NCBI GenBank assembly: GCA_023257195.1
Contig: JALRCU010000041.1
Span: 1 to 64,000 of the forward strand
Source: Holophagaceae bacterium
GTDB lineage: Bacteria > Acidobacteriota > Holophagae > Holophagales > Holophagaceae
Reading direction: 5' to 3'
Length of the DNA stretch: 64,000 nucleotides
In this document: piece by piece, positions 34,993 through 44,934 of the stretch
Layout of the letters: each line of letters starts with the position of its first letter
Numbering within the stretch: position 1 is the first letter of the stretch
Made by a program: the position numbers and the translations under genes
Notes under the pieces: generated by a model
Told to the model about the DNA's origin: nothing
The model's input: only the letters and a program-made list of their open reading frames with translations
The model's database searches: none

Positions 34993-35601
34993 ATGACGAC
35001 TAAATCAAGGCAGGGAGGTGCTCGGATTGGAGCGGGACGAAAACCCGGCCAAGGCCCCTACGGCGAGCGAACGCAAGCCCTTCGAGTTCCCGAAAGCCAA
35101 CTCAGCCTTCTTAAAAAATACTTATCTCAGTATCGTCAATCTCCAGAAACTCCTCGACTCAAAAGGGGCGAAGTCATCGCGCTCGAGCTGCATGAAGTTC
35201 GGCGTGATACCCATCCACGCTTCATTCCCCTCATTCCCTCCAGTGTTCCAGCGGGGTTCCCTTCTCCGGCCGATGATTATTTTCATGGATCGATTGATTT
35301 AAATGAACATCTAATTCATCGACGTGAATCGACGTTTATCTTAAGAGTCTCTGGTTGGTCGATGTTGCGAGCAGGTATTCACGACGGCGATGAACTTATC
35401 GTCGATCGATCACTCGAGCCCCAAAACGGTCATGTTGTGATTGCCGTGGTAGACAATGAGTTGACCTGTAAGCGTCTTCTAAAATCAGGATCGGTGATTC
35501 GTCTCATTTCTGAAAACCCAGACTATCCCGAGATCATCGTAGATAAAGCCCAAGAAATTACGATTTGGGGTGTGGTCACACGTGTCCTGCATAAGGTATG
35601 A
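34993..35601 (+). CDS. umuD: UmuD-like S24 self-cleaving mutagenesis protein
   Basis: A 202-residue S24-family protein. The catalytic dyad is S123 (VSGWSM) and K160 (ELTCKRL); the cleavage site is probably A87-G88, followed by FPSPADDY as in E. coli UmuD. Compared with UmuD (139 residues) it has about 60 extra N-terminal residues, basic and glycine-rich ([12 protein letters not shown]) with a short helical region, possibly a DNA-binding module. The ATG at 34993 has AGAGG four to five bases upstream. It overlaps umuC by four bases. After DNA damage the cleaved form would partner UmuC. Confidence 0.9.
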   Translation: MTTKSRQGGARIGAGRKPGQGPYGERTQALRVPESQLSLLKKYLSQYRQSPETPRLKRGEVIALELHEVRRDTHPRFIPLIPSSVPAGFPSPADDYFHGSIDLNEHLIHRRESTFILRVSGWSMLRAGIHDGDELIVDRSLEPQNGHVVIAVVDNELTCKRLLKSGSVIRLISENPDYPEIIVDKAQEITIWGVVTRVLHKV

Positions 35602-36917
35602 ACGGTCGCCCTCTCGTCGCTTTGATCGATGTCAATAACATGTATGTTTCTTGCGAGCGGGTCTTTCGGCCTGATCTGGCTCGAACCCCGATAGTCGTGC
35701 TGAGCAACAACGATGGCTGCGTGATCTCGCGCAGTGCAGAAGTGAAAGCCCTGGGGGTTCCCATGGGCGTCCCTTGGTTTAAGGTTCGAGATCTTGCTAA
35801 AACTCACCGTATTCTAGCGCTCAGTTCCAATTACGATCTTTACGGTGATATGAGTGATCGATTCATTTCCACGTTACGTCATTTTAGTCCCACTCAAGAG
35901 GTCTACTCTATTGATGAATGTTTTTTAGGTGTGGGCGATATGCCTGAGTCTTCCATCATGGATTTAGGCCGCGACATCCGTCAGACGATTCAGCAATGGA
36001 TTGGTCTTCCCGTGTGTGTAGGCCTTGGGCCCACCAAAACGCTTGCAAAACTTGCGAATCATGCCGCCAAAAAACAGGAACATCGACAAGGGGTCTGCTT
36101 TCTAAAGTCCCCTGAGGACGTCACTTCAATTGCGCAAAGCTTTCCCGTTCGGGATGTTTGGGGTGTAGGCGCTCGTTATAGCAAGCATCTGACGAGTTTA
36201 GGTCTTCGAACCATCGAGGATCTCCGACAGTGGTCGCCCGACTTAGCGCGTCAGCACTTTGGGGTCAACCTCGCTCGTACGATTTGGGAATTGAGAGGCG
36301 AAGCCTGTTTTAAATTCCAAGAGATTCCTGAAGATAAGAAGTGTATTACATCCTCCCGGTCTTTTGGTAATGCCTTAACTAGCTTGGAACATTTAATGGA
36401 AGCGATAAGTCTTCATGTCACCCGAGGATCCGAAAAGTTACGCGCGCAAGGATCGGTGGCTCGAGCGATTCGGGTTTTTATTATGACGAATCGACATCGA
36501 ACCCAAGACCTGCAATATTATCCAGGCGTGATCATTAGCCTAGAGTCACCTTCCGACGATACGCGTAGTCTGATGCAAGCAGCCGCTGAAGGCTTGCGTC
36601 GAATCTATCGGCCGGGGTTTCGCTATGTCAAAGCAGGCATTAATTTAATTGACTTAACTCGGAAAGATCTTCAACCGACGCCCTTATGGGGGATGCCTCG
36701 AACGGGAGAGAACTTAATCTCGGTCATGGATGCTTTGAATGATCGCTTTGGATCGAGAACAGTTGGACTTGGAATCATGGGGCTCTCACAAGAACGAAAT
36801 TGGTCTATGAAACGAGAAAATAAAACGCCAAGTTATACGACGGAATGGGACGAACTCAGGTGTGTCTTTGCGACGCGACATAAAAAGCGAATCCCTAGAC
36901 TTTGGAATCACAATTAA
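35598..36917 (+). CDS. umuC: DNA polymerase V catalytic subunit UmuC
   Basis: A 439-residue Y-family translesion polymerase. Metal ligands are D11 ([13 protein letters not shown]) and the DE of [10 protein letters not shown]. The steric and nucleotide region is [10 protein letters not shown], and helix-hairpin-helix and little-finger domains follow. ATGA overlaps the umuD end, so the two form an operon under the palindrome at 34959-34982. The C-terminal region lacks an obvious beta-clamp motif by eye. Confidence 0.95.
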   Translation: MNGRPLVALIDVNNMYVSCERVFRPDLARTPIVVLSNNDGCVISRSAEVKALGVPMGVPWFKVRDLAKTHRILALSSNYDLYGDMSDRFISTLRHFSPTQEVYSIDECFLGVGDMPESSIMDLGRDIRQTIQQWIGLPVCVGLGPTKTLAKLANHAAKKQEHRQGVCFLKSPEDVTSIAQSFPVRDVWGVGARYSKHLTSLGLRTIEDLRQWSPDLARQHFGVNLARTIWELRGEACFKFQEIPEDKKCITSSRSFGNALTSLEHLMEAISLHVTRGSEKLRAQGSVARAIRVFIMTNRHRTQDLQYYPGVIISLESPSDDTRSLMQAAAEGLRRIYRPGFRYVKAGINLIDLTRKDLQPTPLWGMPRTGENLISVMDALNDRFGSRTVGLGIMGLSQERNWSMKRENKTPSYTTEWDELRCVFATRHKKRIPRLWNHN

Positions 36918-36939
36918 AGAGTCTCTACTTCATGTGGAT

Positions 36940-37602
36940 TCAGGATCCTATCATATTCTTCTTGTTGAGTGACTTAGTAACAAGAATAAAGAGTACCGTT
37001 GCGGACACCTGAGAGACAATAAAACCTATAATGCTACCGGGGTGAATGCCCACAAAGGTATTCGTCATTGACCGTGCAACCGTGACTGCAGGATTACACA
37101 AGAAAGTAGACGAAGTAAACCAGTAGCCTGCAGTGACTATCAGGGCTACCGCTAGGGGAACTTCTTGCTGAGCGGATTTTGAGCGGTGATGAATAACGAA
37201 TAATAGAATGAGGCTACCTAAGAATTCACTCATCAATATACCAAAGCCCTCCCGCACCTGACTTGATAACTGTATGAGGGGAAGACCAAACATACTATGC
37301 GTGATCCATACACCTACAATGGCTCCCAAGAACTGAGCCATGAAACAAAGAAACAAAGTTGGAGTATCAATTAACTTTTTCGACCAAGCCACCATGCTGA
37401 CGAGCGGATTAAAATGAGCAAAAGAGAAAGGCATGACCGTAGAAATAAGGACATAGAGACCCGCACCGGTCACAATGCTGTTTCCCAAGAGGGTTAGAGC
37501 TGGGTTGTCAGGACCCAGAGAGGTCCCCATATGCCCTGACCCGGTCACCACACTAAGTAAAAATGCAGTTCCAAAAAACTCATACATAAAATGTTTTTTC
37601 AT
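36940..37602 (-). CDS. aqpS: Aquaporin-family channel, AqpS-like (arsenite exit)
   Basis: A 220-residue MIP channel of six membrane segments. The first NPA box is NPL (residues 65-67) and the second is NPA (170-172). The arginine that normally follows the second NPA in the selectivity filter is valine (V173), a change also known for arsenic-related AqpS of Sinorhizobium meliloti. It directly abuts arsC with no gap. No ArsB or Acr3 pump is in the window, so arsenite made by ArsC probably leaves through this channel. Confidence 0.82.
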   Translation of the reverse strand: MKKHFMYEFFGTAFLLSVVTGSGHMGTSLGPDNPALTLLGNSIVTGAGLYVLISTVMPFSFAHFNPLVSMVAWSKKLIDTPTLFLCFMAQFLGAIVGVWITHSMFGLPLIQLSSQVREGFGILMSEFLGSLILLFVIHHRSKSAQQEVPLAVALIVTAGYWFTSSTFLCNPAVTVARSMTNTFVGIHPGSIIGFIVSQVSATVLFILVTKSLNKKNMIGS

Positions 37603-38091
37603 TTAGAATCCATGAATGTCAGTAAGTTTTTTTTGTAATACACCCCTGTCCATTACATCCAGGGGTAAGGCACAGAGATCTTCAATAGACTTTCTTAGAC
37701 GATTCGTTAAATCAAGGAATGCTTTTCGTTTGAAAACATCGTCTCCTTCTAGTCGCGATGGATCGACGAATCCCCAATGAGCTCGGATCGGTTGACCTAG
37801 CCAGACAGGACAAGATTCATTTGCGGCTTGATCACAAACCGTGATAACAAAATTCATTTGAGGAGCATTAGGTCGAGTAAACTCAGACCAGTGTTTTGAT
37901 CGAAGTTTATCTGAAGGATACCCCATCTCAATGGCTAACTCGGCCGCGATAGGATTTACAGTATTGCTAGGATGTGAGCCTGCTGAATAGCCAACTAGCC
38001 GACCTCGTGAGTAGACAGTGGCCGTAGCTTCAGCCAAGATGGAGCGGGCAGAGTTATGGGTGCATAAAAATAAAATGTTGTAGTTTTTCAT
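37603..38091 (-). CDS. arsC: Thioredoxin-type arsenate reductase (LMW phosphatase fold)
   Basis: A 162-residue enzyme with the phosphatase P-loop C10-x5-R16 (CTHNSAR) and the redox pair C86 and C94 (VCDQAANESCP). The layout matches the low-molecular-weight phosphatase type of ArsC that uses thioredoxin and reduces arsenate to arsenite. The start at 38091 is chosen because the fold begins there. It is first in a two-gene operon with aqpS. No ArsR regulator gene is present nearby. Confidence 0.88.
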   Translation of the reverse strand: MKNYNILFLCTHNSARSILAEATATVYSRGRLVGYSAGSHPSNTVNPIAAELAIEMGYPSDKLRSKHWSEFTRPNAPQMNFVITVCDQAANESCPVWLGQPIRAHWGFVDPSRLEGDDVFKRKAFLDLTNRLRKSIEDLCALPLDVMDRGVLQKKLTDIHGF

Positions 38092-38226
38092 AGTCACTCG
38101 AACATTTTGGACATACAAATCTTTTTTTAGAATATCTCACATCATCAGTCCCTAGTCTCAAGTTATAGAGTCTTTACGGGATGGACTATGGAGTGGACAT
38201 ACTCTAGTTGGGATCTAACCAAAGAT

Positions 38227-38303
<77 letters not shown>

Positions 38304-38346
38304 ATTGAGTCCCTTAGTCTATCGCAAAATAAACGACCGACAAAGC

Positions 38347-41300
38347 CTAGATGTCTAAGTCGGCAAAGGGGACGGACTCCAAGGTATCCGTTAGAACATT
38401 ATAAAGATAACCTTCGATTTGGGCCTTTGGATGGAGGATCTGAAGACGAGCCATATAACGCCCCACTTGCTTTCGATAATCGTCGAGTTTGAAATCAGGA
38501 ATACTACGTTTGTAATCGACCACGATTACTCGGTTGGGATTCGCACGATCGGGTTCCCACATCACTAAATCCGCAAATCCGGTTTCCAGGGAGACTGCGG
38601 TTCCTTCTAGAGGATATTCGGTACGTCGAGGAAGTGACAACCATCCTTTTTCATCAAGTTTTTTCAAACATCGCTCAGCTTGAGGAATGACGTCTTCATA
38701 AAAAGGGATGGATTGATACGGTTGGAGCCAGGCAGCCCGGGCACCGGGGGCGATGAGTAAAAGTTCACGGACGAGTTCATGGAGGGCAAGGCCTTGTCTT
38801 CGTGCGCGGTCTTCCTCTGGGGTGGACTCATGAAAAACCTTCTCAGCGTAATTGATAGAACAGGGATGGTCGGGGGGGGATTCATGGATGGGCACAAATC
38901 CCGAGGGAACTCGATCTACGGCGAGAGGTATGTGATCGTCAAAAATTTTAACGTCTGAAACGCCTTCTCTGATTTCAGTTCCTAAGACTGCCCAATCATT
39001 CGACCGCGCTTTCTTCTTCTTACGCTCTTCATTCAGATGCCAAGGCATCTCCCAGCGATTCTCGGGTACTCCGTCCCATTCCTCTTTACTTTTTACACGA
39101 GCTTTTTGGATCAACATCAGTCGTGATTTAGCTCGAGTGATCGCGACGTAGAAGAGATTTGTAGAATCTTCGAGCTCTTTGGTGCGCGTTTGAGACTTCA
39201 CGCTTCTTAATTGGCTCCCATTAAGTTTCCCCAGAGACCAACCCGTCTTGAACACTTGATCCTCATTCAAGGAATAGAGACTTCCCTTCGGAACCCGATT
39301 GGGCGGGGTTCCAAATAGAGGCAGAATGACACTGTCGAACTCGAGGCCTTTCGATTGGTGAATCGTCGAGACGATGAGGTCGACCGAAGCGACATCTAAA
39401 AGCGCATCCCCTTTATCAGAAGCCTGATAATTTTCTTGAATCTGGAAGTAAGCTACGGCCGGAGAGTCACTTAGTTGTCGTGTAGCGGTCATCCATTCTT
39501 CAAGATTCCGTCGCGCCCTTTCGGCCTCTAGGCGACCGAAAACTTGTAACGCATTGATCAACTCCAAGACTCCAGATAGCCGTATGAATGCTTCGGAAAG
39601 AATCCTCGCTGTCGTCTGTCCTTCTAGGGAAGCTAACCATTTGAGGGCGTCTGAATAAGTTGAGGGCTGTTCGATTAGATAATGCAAGCGTTCTAACCCC
39701 TGCGTATAGCCGCTGTCTTTACATAGACGTGCGGCGTTGAGTAAATCTTGATCGGTCATCCCTATCCATGGCGAACGCAAGAGAACAAAGAGATGTCGGG
39801 GCTCTCGGGGTTCTGCAAAAAATCCTAGCAATGCATTCATAAGTCGGACGCCGGGGCTCTCGAGGCGCCCTTCATTGGTTCGAAGCATGGCCGCAATGCC
39901 GTGTTCACGAAGATGGCGCATCAATTTGTGCACATTCGTTCGGCGAGCGATCAGAAGAGCTCGGGTAGGCTTCGTTTTATCCGTCACTGGTCCATAGCCC
40001 GCTTCTTGCCATCCCTCTTCTTTAGCCAACGCGGTGATCCATGGGAAAGCAGGGGTGAGATCAAAGCCCTGATTTTTCTCAGGCTTCACTAGCGTCATCC
40101 CCAGGGTGACACCTTGATGGTGATCCGGGTGTTCCGCCCGTTGATCGTCATCATAAATTTCATAGTTTGGGAGAATTTTTGGAAACAAATTACGGACAAC
40201 AAAATTAGCGAGCGCCACGATCGGTGCTTGCGATCGATAGTTGGTTAACAGCGAATAGGCTTGCCCTTCGGGGGCCGCCTGTAGAATCTTATTCCTCAAC
40301 AGCGTGGAGTCGCCCCCACGAAAGCTATAGATCGCTTGCTTGGTATCTCCTACTACGATCAGTCGATCCGGCCGGAGGTAAGTCAAGAAGGTATCTTGAA
40401 CAGGATTAGCGTCCTGATATTCGTCGATTAACAGCAATTTAGGAGGGGTAGAAAGGGGATTGTTGGATAGGTACCGGCAAGCTTGTCGAACGATATCTCC
40501 GTAGGTCATCCAATGGTATTGGGACTTCTTCTTGCCAAAGGTGATGAGGGCTTTTTCAAGACCTTGCGCCACATGCTGCTCTAAAAGATTTGTGAAATCA
40601 CGAAGGGCTTGAATAAAGGCATCAAGATCGGGACGATCCTCTGCAAAATAGGATTTAATTAATTCTTCATCATTAAAGAACAAGCGATTCCATCGAGCAA
40701 TCTGTTTAATGGCAGCACGTCCATCGGTTGCGAGAGGAACGGGGTGTAATTGAGGCAAAATATTTTTAAAATGTTGATGAGGGGTACCCGCCCTGGTTAA
40801 TTTTCCGAGCCGCTGAGGTTCAACTACGAGTGCATTGAAATCTTGGACCAACCGCTGTGCCGTGGTCTCTAGCGAGTCAAGAGTGGGCCATGTTTCTCTC
40901 CAGTTTCCTTGTCCATCCATAAAACTGTCGTAAATTTGAGCGAGACGAGACCAATCGTGACCTACCGCGGAGAGCATCTCTGCGCCCAACCCTTGGGGTA
41001 GAGATTTCCAGGTCGAGCGACAGGCTGACTTGAGGAGCCGTGTTAGTTTTGGATGCGTGATTTCAATAATTCCTTTTTCCGGAAGACCAATGATCCCGAG
41101 TGCCGCTCCATGAATGGTGGTAACGGGCAAGAGTTGAGCTTCACGTCGAATCGAAACCCAATAATTACGAGCCGCACGAGAGGATTGGGTCCAATCGGGT
41201 CTTATCCCCTCAGAGGATTTCCATTGACGAGCGGCGTACGCAAACTCAGTGTCGATCTCGTAGGCCTGGCAGGCATTATCCCACCCTACCCAATCCTCGA

Positions 41301-41583
41301 CCTGCAGAGGCTCGAGCAAAGATGCCCATGTCTTTTCAGATAAGGTCGAAATTTTTTCGAGTGGTCGAATAATGCGATCTTTAAGATCGTTGGCGGAATC
41401 ATTGGTGTAACTCATGGCCATCAATTGATGCGGACGGACTGAACCTTGACCTAAAAATCCCAGCATGAAGGTGACTAAGGAGAAGGTTTTTCCGCTCCCC
41501 GCGCTAGCCGAGAGTACTAATAAAGACTCCGGGAGAGTTCCTACCTGGACCGCCTCTTTGAGTTTGAGTTCAGGAAGCTTCAT
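38347..41583 (-). CDS. addA: AddA-like helicase-nuclease (UvrD/RecB family)
   Basis: A 1078-residue SF1 helicase with a C-terminal RecB-type nuclease. Helicase motifs in order: SASAGSGKT (K32), LLLIDEYQDANPVQ, VGDTKQAIYSFRGGD, STIHQSKGLEFD and LFYVAITRAKSR. The nuclease core near the C-terminus has ETGFADLV and VVDYKRS. The ATG at 41583 is preceded by AGGAG at seven bases and lies 14 bases inside addB, so translation is coupled. With AddB it processes double-strand breaks for recombination. tRNA-fMet lies 44 bases downstream. Confidence 0.9.
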   Translation of the reverse strand: MKLPELKLKEAVQVGTLPESLLVLSASAGSGKTFSLVTFMLGFLGQGSVRPHQLMAMSYTNDSANDLKDRIIRPLEKISTLSEKTWASLLEPLQVEDWVGWDNACQAYEIDTEFAYAARQWKSSEGIRPDWTQSSRAARNYWVSIRREAQLLPVTTIHGAALGIIGLPEKGIIEITHPKLTRLLKSACRSTWKSLPQGLGAEMLSAVGHDWSRLAQIYDSFMDGQGNWRETWPTLDSLETTAQRLVQDFNALVVEPQRLGKLTRAGTPHQHFKNILPQLHPVPLATDGRAAIKQIARWNRLFFNDEELIKSYFAEDRPDLDAFIQALRDFTNLLEQHVAQGLEKALITFGKKKSQYHWMTYGDIVRQACRYLSNNPLSTPPKLLLIDEYQDANPVQDTFLTYLRPDRLIVVGDTKQAIYSFRGGDSTLLRNKILQAAPEGQAYSLLTNYRSQAPIVALANFVVRNLFPKILPNYEIYDDDQRAEHPDHHQGVTLGMTLVKPEKNQGFDLTPAFPWITALAKEEGWQEAGYGPVTDKTKPTRALLIARRTNVHKLMRHLREHGIAAMLRTNEGRLESPGVRLMNALLGFFAEPREPRHLFVLLRSPWIGMTDQDLLNAARLCKDSGYTQGLERLHYLIEQPSTYSDALKWLASLEGQTTARILSEAFIRLSGVLELINALQVFGRLEAERARRNLEEWMTATRQLSDSPAVAYFQIQENYQASDKGDALLDVASVDLIVSTIHQSKGLEFDSVILPLFGTPPNRVPKGSLYSLNEDQVFKTGWSLGKLNGSQLRSVKSQTRTKELEDSTNLFYVAITRAKSRLMLIQKARVKSKEEWDGVPENRWEMPWHLNEERKKKKARSNDWAVLGTEIREGVSDVKIFDDHIPLAVDRVPSGFVPIHESPPDHPCSINYAEKVFHESTPEEDRARRQGLALHELVRELLLIAPGARAAWLQPYQSIPFYEDVIPQAERCLKKLDEKGWLSLPRRTEYPLEGTAVSLETGFADLVMWEPDRANPNRVIVVDYKRSIPDFKLDDYRKQVGRYMARLQILHPKAQIEGYLYNVLTDTLESVPFADLDI

Positions 41584-44533
41584 GGGTTTCTCCTGAGTCA
41601 TCACTTTCATCGTCCTCGTTGTGTGCGTCAAAGAGATCGACGGGGCGTCCACACAGAGCAGAAAAATCACAATATCGACAAGCCTCGCTGGGGGTGACTC
41701 GATAATGCCCTGACTGAGCTTCGGTCACGAGGTGAGCAATCACTTGTTTGAGACGTGCTTGGTGTTCGAGGCCTTCCTCGTCGTTTCCAAAGAAAGAAGA
41801 AACAATCTGCTCGTTAAAATCTTTGAGAGGAACCAGCGCTGCGCTGGTTTTTATGGATGTCTGCTGCTGAATGATGAGTTGATATACAAAACCCTGCATA
41901 AAGGTTCCCCAGGGACCCTCGGAGTCTAATTTTAGTTTCGATCGTAGACTGTTTATCGCTGAGGATTTAAAATCTAAAACACGATAAAAAGAATGATTGG
42001 GATCAGAGCAGACCATTTTCTCTAAACGATCGATTTGTCCTCCAAGCCAAAAGGTTTTTCCATCCATCTCGATAGGAATGGCTGAAGATTTCATTTCGGA
42101 TTGTACTTCTTGTCGGAGCCAAGTGGCATTCGTTGGCAGGCCTAATTGAGTTACCTCGTCTTTGGTGGGAACATCCAGTCCTCCTCCAAGATCCCAGACG
42201 ACAAAACGAGCTAATTCATAAAGTCGCTCTCGAATAAAGAAATCCATATTAGATTTTTGAATACGATTTAACCCCTCCTCATCCATCCAGGCAGAGCCTC
42301 GCTTTGTCCAGAGTGCTTCGAAGTGCTGGCGCATCGAAAGTTCTGACGAAGGATCAAGACCCTGCCCTTGGAGAGCGGTCACTTGAGCGGCGGTCCAATT
42401 CTCAGCGGTGGGATGGTCTTGATGAAGATTACTGAGAAGCCGATGCAGGTAGGTCCCTCCTATGAGCGTAAGATTATTTTTTTCTTTGGGCGATTTTAGT
42501 TCGAGCATCTCTTCACTGAAAGAACGAAAAGCACAGCCGGCCAATTTTTGAAGTTGGGTAGGTGAGATTGGATCATTCGGGCTTAGGCCCTTAATCCAAG
42601 GGGATTCGGCAATACGATCTGCAGGCGTACTCTCGCTAGAGAAAAATTGTGTTTGGCGTTGTTCAGTCAACGGGTGTTGAGTATGGCCTGCCCATCGATG
42701 GGCTAAATGGGAATGCGATCCAGCCTGCCAATCCCCAGCGCCTTCCAGACTTCTCCAGAAAACACTTGAGGATTGTTGTTGCTCGGCAGAATTAAAGGTT
42801 GAGTAGAGCGCCACCAGATGACGCCGGGTTAGGGCCAGTACTTTATTAAACCCAAACGCATCTCGTTGATACGCTCGAGGCATGGTTTCTTGTTCTTCCG
42901 TACGGGGTAACCAAAAGGTTTGGACCAAATGTAGAGGATTTTGAGTATCGCGATACTGTTGTCGTAAGGCTTGATTGATTAAAAATTTTCGGTCCCAATC
43001 AAGAAAGGGATTCGCTGCTGCATTCGTGGGCCATACCCCATCTTCGAGGTCTAAGATTAACGTCACCTCGCTACCCTGCCAATGACGAAGGAGGGCCGAT
43101 GGGGTGATAAGTTGAACTCCTTTCTTGCCTTGCACAATGGAATCCGAAAGGGCTGTCTCTAAAAAAAGCTTGAGGGCACTCAGCATGTAGTCAAAGCTGA
43201 CGGGCTCTTGTAAATCCCGCCAGGCTTCATCCAGTAACCCTTGCGTAGTGAAATAACGGCCTCGATGGTGGATGAGATCGAGCCCTAAGATCAATTCACG
43301 AATACGACAGGACCAAGCCCAACTATCCTCTGGTTGATCCGTTCCTAAGGGCATAGGGGGGCTGTTTTTCAATTCGATTAGTCTGAGCCACAGAATCTTC
43401 AGCTCTGCGTCATGGGTTAAAAGGATCTTTTCGAGAAACGACTCGTTGAGGTCGGCCATCTCATCATGATCTTGGAGTTTACGAATGAGATTCTGCAGAT
43501 GAACTTGCCGATCTACTTCCGTCGTTTCATTAGGCTTCAAGGTGGAACTCAATCCATGGGCGACATGAATGGGATCATTTTCAGCCAGTCCTTCGAGTAT
43601 GGTTAAGAGGGCAGACCATTCAGGAGCATAAATTAATGGGCGTCCCTTGACTGATCGAAGGGTAATTCCTTCGTGGTTGAGCATGGATTCTAAAAGGGGA
43701 GCGATCTCGGTAGGATTTGCATGCACGACAGTGATCGCCGAGGAAGGGATTCGATCTTGAGCGGGTTCATGTAGATGAACCCAATACACAATTTCATCGA
43801 CCGCAGCGCGAAGCGTTGCGAAGGGGCTCGCAACTTTCCCCCTCTGCAAATGACGCTGGCCTTCTGCATCCAGTTCTAGCGGACCTTCAAAAAGATTGGA
43901 GAGACTTTGGCCCCAGGGATTTTTTCCCCATAGGGCAGGTGTTTCAATCTCGACATGATTGGCATCCGCTAAATAGCCCTCGATGGGATCCAAAATATCC
44001 TTGATGAGATAGGGCTGTTGACGTGCTTCTTTATCTTTTCCAAGAGCTAACTCAAATCGAAACTTAAATTGAGTCAATCGGCTCACCGCTTGGAGATAGA
44101 TCGGTTTCATCTGGTCGAGCCCTAAAACAATAGGTCCATCTTCCTCAATATCTCGGTCCGACCATACGGTACTCTGGTCGATCGGTTTTTGGAAACGAGT
44201 CCACAGTTCGTCGGGGATCTCCACGTAAGACGATTGATGGACTTCCTGAAGATAACCTTCTAGATGACGAATCAAGGCAGCTAAGGAATGAGGATCACGA
44301 ACCTCGCCTATAACTAAATTGAGTGATTTCAAGAAGGGGGGAAAAAGCCCCTGTTCCATGAGTTCTCGACATGCGCGGGCACGGGCTTGCAGGTGAGCAC
44401 TGGAGAGAATCGGTCGACCATCTATTTTTGACCAATGGTGTTCAACTTTGAGGTGAAGCATCATGGCCACCGAGCCCGGAATGGCACCTCGATGGGTGGG
44501 GACGACCACCCCTTCAAATAATTGAAAACTCAT
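41570..44533 (-). CDS. addB: AddB-like nuclease subunit with Fe-S cluster motif
   Basis: A 987-residue partner of AddA. The C-terminal third holds a PD-(D/E)XK nuclease (GTYLHRLL, GGQIDRLE, VLDFKSS). The cysteines that clamp a 4Fe-4S cluster in AddB proteins are present: one in LAGCAFRSF and three in CRYCDFSALCG. The N-terminus has no P-loop, so the helicase-like half is probably catalytically dead, unlike Bacillus AddB. It is transcribed into addA. A terminator just upstream separates it from the small cysteine-rich genes. Confidence 0.85.
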   Translation of the reverse strand: MSFQLFEGVVVPTHRGAIPGSVAMMLHLKVEHHWSKIDGRPILSSAHLQARARACRELMEQGLFPPFLKSLNLVIGEVRDPHSLAALIRHLEGYLQEVHQSSYVEIPDELWTRFQKPIDQSTVWSDRDIEEDGPIVLGLDQMKPIYLQAVSRLTQFKFRFELALGKDKEARQQPYLIKDILDPIEGYLADANHVEIETPALWGKNPWGQSLSNLFEGPLELDAEGQRHLQRGKVASPFATLRAAVDEIVYWVHLHEPAQDRIPSSAITVVHANPTEIAPLLESMLNHEGITLRSVKGRPLIYAPEWSALLTILEGLAENDPIHVAHGLSSTLKPNETTEVDRQVHLQNLIRKLQDHDEMADLNESFLEKILLTHDAELKILWLRLIELKNSPPMPLGTDQPEDSWAWSCRIRELILGLDLIHHRGRYFTTQGLLDEAWRDLQEPVSFDYMLSALKLFLETALSDSIVQGKKGVQLITPSALLRHWQGSEVTLILDLEDGVWPTNAAANPFLDWDRKFLINQALRQQYRDTQNPLHLVQTFWLPRTEEQETMPRAYQRDAFGFNKVLALTRRHLVALYSTFNSAEQQQSSSVFWRSLEGAGDWQAGSHSHLAHRWAGHTQHPLTEQRQTQFFSSESTPADRIAESPWIKGLSPNDPISPTQLQKLAGCAFRSFSEEMLELKSPKEKNNLTLIGGTYLHRLLSNLHQDHPTAENWTAAQVTALQGQGLDPSSELSMRQHFEALWTKRGSAWMDEEGLNRIQKSNMDFFIRERLYELARFVVWDLGGGLDVPTKDEVTQLGLPTNATWLRQEVQSEMKSSAIPIEMDGKTFWLGGQIDRLEKMVCSDPNHSFYRVLDFKSSAINSLRSKLKLDSEGPWGTFMQGFVYQLIIQQQTSIKTSAALVPLKDFNEQIVSSFFGNDEEGLEHQARLKQVIAHLVTEAQSGHYRVTPSEACRYCDFSALCGRPVDLFDAHNEDDESDDSGETHEAS

Positions 44534-44560
44534 AGGACTACTAGTCTAGATCAGGAAGAT

Positions 44561-44590
44561 AAAAAAAAGCGGGCATGGCCCGCTTTTTTT
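44561..44590 (-). terminator. Rho-independent terminator of the small cysteine-rich gene pair
   Basis: GCGGGC (44569-44574), loop ATG, and GCCCGC (44578-44583) form the stem, extended by an A-run on one side and a T-run on the other, so it can act in both directions. It lies 17 bases downstream of the 72-residue gene and upstream of addB. Confidence 0.92.
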
Positions 44591-44607
44591 ATGGATAGCA
44601 GAACGCC

Positions 44608-44826
44608 CTATTTCTTGGGGGCGTTTTTGGGGGTACCGTCGGCATTTAGGTATTTTTCCGGTGAGCCGGTTAACTTTCTCTCACAGGAACCACAACAGAT
44701 GCGGTACTCGGTGTCCTTGACTTTGACAATTTGACTCTTGTCGTTGACAGGTGAGCCCATGACGGGGCAGATCGTGTTAGTTGCGGGTGTGCTGAGCAGC
44801 ACAAGGGCGGCAAGAATTTGAAACAT
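44608..44826 (-). CDS. Small exported YHS/TRASH-like cysteine protein A
   Basis: A 72-residue protein with a short signal sequence (residues 1-19). The rest is a single metal-binding-type knuckle: CPVMG near residue 20, then YRICCGSCERK, P-x-KYL and a lysine-rich tail. The pattern C-P-V ... Y-R-x-C-C-x-S-C-x-x-K resembles YHS/TRASH domains, which bind copper or other soft metals. AAGGAG precedes the ATG. It is a paralogue of the gene at 44935-45204, and both probably lie on one transcript starting at the Fur-like promoter. Confidence 0.72.
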   Translation of the reverse strand: MFQILAALVLLSTPATNTICPVMGSPVNDKSQIVKVKDTEYRICCGSCERKLTGSPEKYLNADGTPKNAPKK

Positions 44827-44934
44827 GTAAACTCCTTTGGGGGCTACGTGAGTTTGAGCCCAATCATCATTTTACTAGAAGATGATCAGGATATGAAAGA
44901 GGGTTATCTCGACAATCCGAAAGCCCTATTTACC

